Shown here in pieces: positions 63,794 through 64,000 of a stretch of DNA of 64,000 nucleotides (within the stretch, counting starts at the first letter, position 1; every line of letters begins with the position of its first letter). A program made the translations under genes and the position numbers. Origin of the DNA: Butyrivibrio sp. (GTDB lineage Bacteria; Bacillota; Clostridia; Lachnospirales; Lachnospiraceae); contig SVGA01000012.1 of assembly GCA_015056575.1 (NCBI GenBank), positions 38,687 through 102,686 on the forward strand. Direction: 5' to 3'. Below the pieces are notes generated by a model, which saw nothing but the letters and a program-made list of their open reading frames with translations, did not search any database and had not been told where the DNA came from.

Positions 63794-63880
63794 TGCCGGC
63801 GACCGGGATCGAACCGGTACGGGTATCACTACCCACGGGATTTTAAGTCCCGGGCGTCTGCCAGTTCCGCCACGCCGGCA
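63794..63880 (-). tRNA. tRNA-Leu (anticodon TAA)
   Basis: The 87-base class II tRNA begins GCCGGCGTGGCGGAACTGGC with 7-bp acceptor stem GCCGGCG/CGCCGGC, anticodon loop CTTAAAA, a long variable arm (TGGGTAGTGATACCC) and T-loop GGTTCGATCCC. Tail A/CA is partly encoded. A terminator follows it, and an integrase remnant lies downstream. Confidence 0.95.
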
Positions 63881-63900
63881 TTTACCATATTTAATTTTGG

Positions 63901-63935
63901 TAAAAAATACGCGATATGCATGATACATATCGCGT
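63901..63935 (-). terminator. Terminator between tRNA-Val and tRNA-Leu
   Basis: ACGCGATATG/CATATCGCGT is a perfect 10-bp stem; on the minus strand it is followed by ATTTTTTA. The two tRNAs are thus separate units, or the hairpin is partly read through. Confidence 0.75.
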
Positions 63936-63938
63936 TAG

Positions 63939-64000
63939 TGGGGCCTACAGGGCTCGAACCTGTGACCCTCTGCTTGTAAGGCAGATGCTCTCCCAGCTGA
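63939..64000 (-). tRNA. tRNA-Val (anticodon TAC), 5' end cut by window edge
   Basis: The visible part holds the D-arm (CAGCTGGGAGAGC), anticodon arm CTGCC-TTACAAG-CAG with anticodon TAC, T-arm ACAGGTTCGAGCCCTGT and 3' acceptor strand AGGCCCC. The first acceptor strand lies beyond 64000. Confidence 0.92.

Noticed and set aside
1..64000. CRISPR arrays, rRNA genes, intact insertion sequences, replication origin
   Set aside because: No spaced direct repeats, rRNA sequence, transposase frame with end repeats or DnaA-box cluster was found.

Overview
The window looks like a chromosome segment from an anaerobic, butyrate-forming Firmicute of the Lachnospiraceae, probably close to Butyrivibrio or Pseudobutyrivibrio. 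This is an inference. It rests on a ptb-buk butyrate pair, moderate GC with strong AGGAGG-type ribosome binding sites, a GH31 glucosidase, UDP-galactopyranose mutase, FliD-like protein and Clostridia-style accessory genes. Most genes lie on the minus strand. The few plus-strand genes are a FliD-like protein, a 51-residue membrane peptide, a TrmH-family methylase, a beta-helix lipoprotein and a small hypothetical.

Region 1 (1-19.9 kb, all minus) is the most unusual part. It holds two adjoining operon-like runs of proteins that are mostly unknown. The upstream run (19.9 to 9.3 kb) encodes a two-domain GNAT-like protein, a 1080-residue protein with motifs of a HipA/PI4K-type atypical kinase, two more GNAT-like proteins, a 966-residue coiled protein with hydrophobic C-terminal segments, a YbjN/secretion-chaperone-like protein and a membrane protein ending in a ruined GGDEF domain. 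The downstream run (9.1 kb to the left edge) encodes a 618-residue protein with an N-terminal motif I associate with contractile-injection/phage-tail-like loci, a pseudokinase-like tail-anchored protein, a four-helix membrane protein with a degenerate class III cyclase domain, a MORN-repeat membrane protein, a TolC-like coiled-coil exported protein and a truncated membrane-anchored protein. My reading is the accessory, anchoring and effector part of a cell-envelope secretion or contractile-injection machine whose structural genes lie outside the window.

Region 2 (20-31.7 kb) is a surface-glycan neighbourhood: GT2-GtrA, a large polytopic membrane protein, an orphan FliD-like protein with its own strong promoter and terminator, glf, a small HTH regulator, a GT2-methyltransferase fusion, an NAD-dependent epimerase, a GT2-TPR protein and a GGQEF-variant diguanylate-cyclase-like protein. 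Region 3 (31.8-49.5 kb) is mostly core: prfB, secA, buk, ptb, a GH31 glucosidase, an acyl-CoA thioesterase, a GT2, an aconitase-family hydratase, a prepilin peptidase coupled to a cyclic-nucleotide-binding protein, an rRNA methylase, a maltose-acetyltransferase-type enzyme and a beta-helix lipoprotein. Three REP-like sequences are scattered there.

Region 4 (49.5-64 kb) is accessory. A yybP-ykoY-type manganese riboswitch with promoter and terminator precedes a 62-residue KOW-like protein and a Na/Pi-cotransporter (NptA) family protein. Two overlapping small membrane proteins lie just upstream of it. Next come an MFS exporter with an attenuator-like leader, a fragment of an ABC ATPase fused to the end of an esterase gene, a MerR-methyltransferase fusion, a deoxyinosine/uracil glycosylase, a five-gene ECF sigma/ABC transporter operon, an isochorismatase gene coupled to a frameshifted HAD hydrolase, an integrase remnant beside tRNA-Leu(TAA), and a partial tRNA-Val(TAC) at the right edge.
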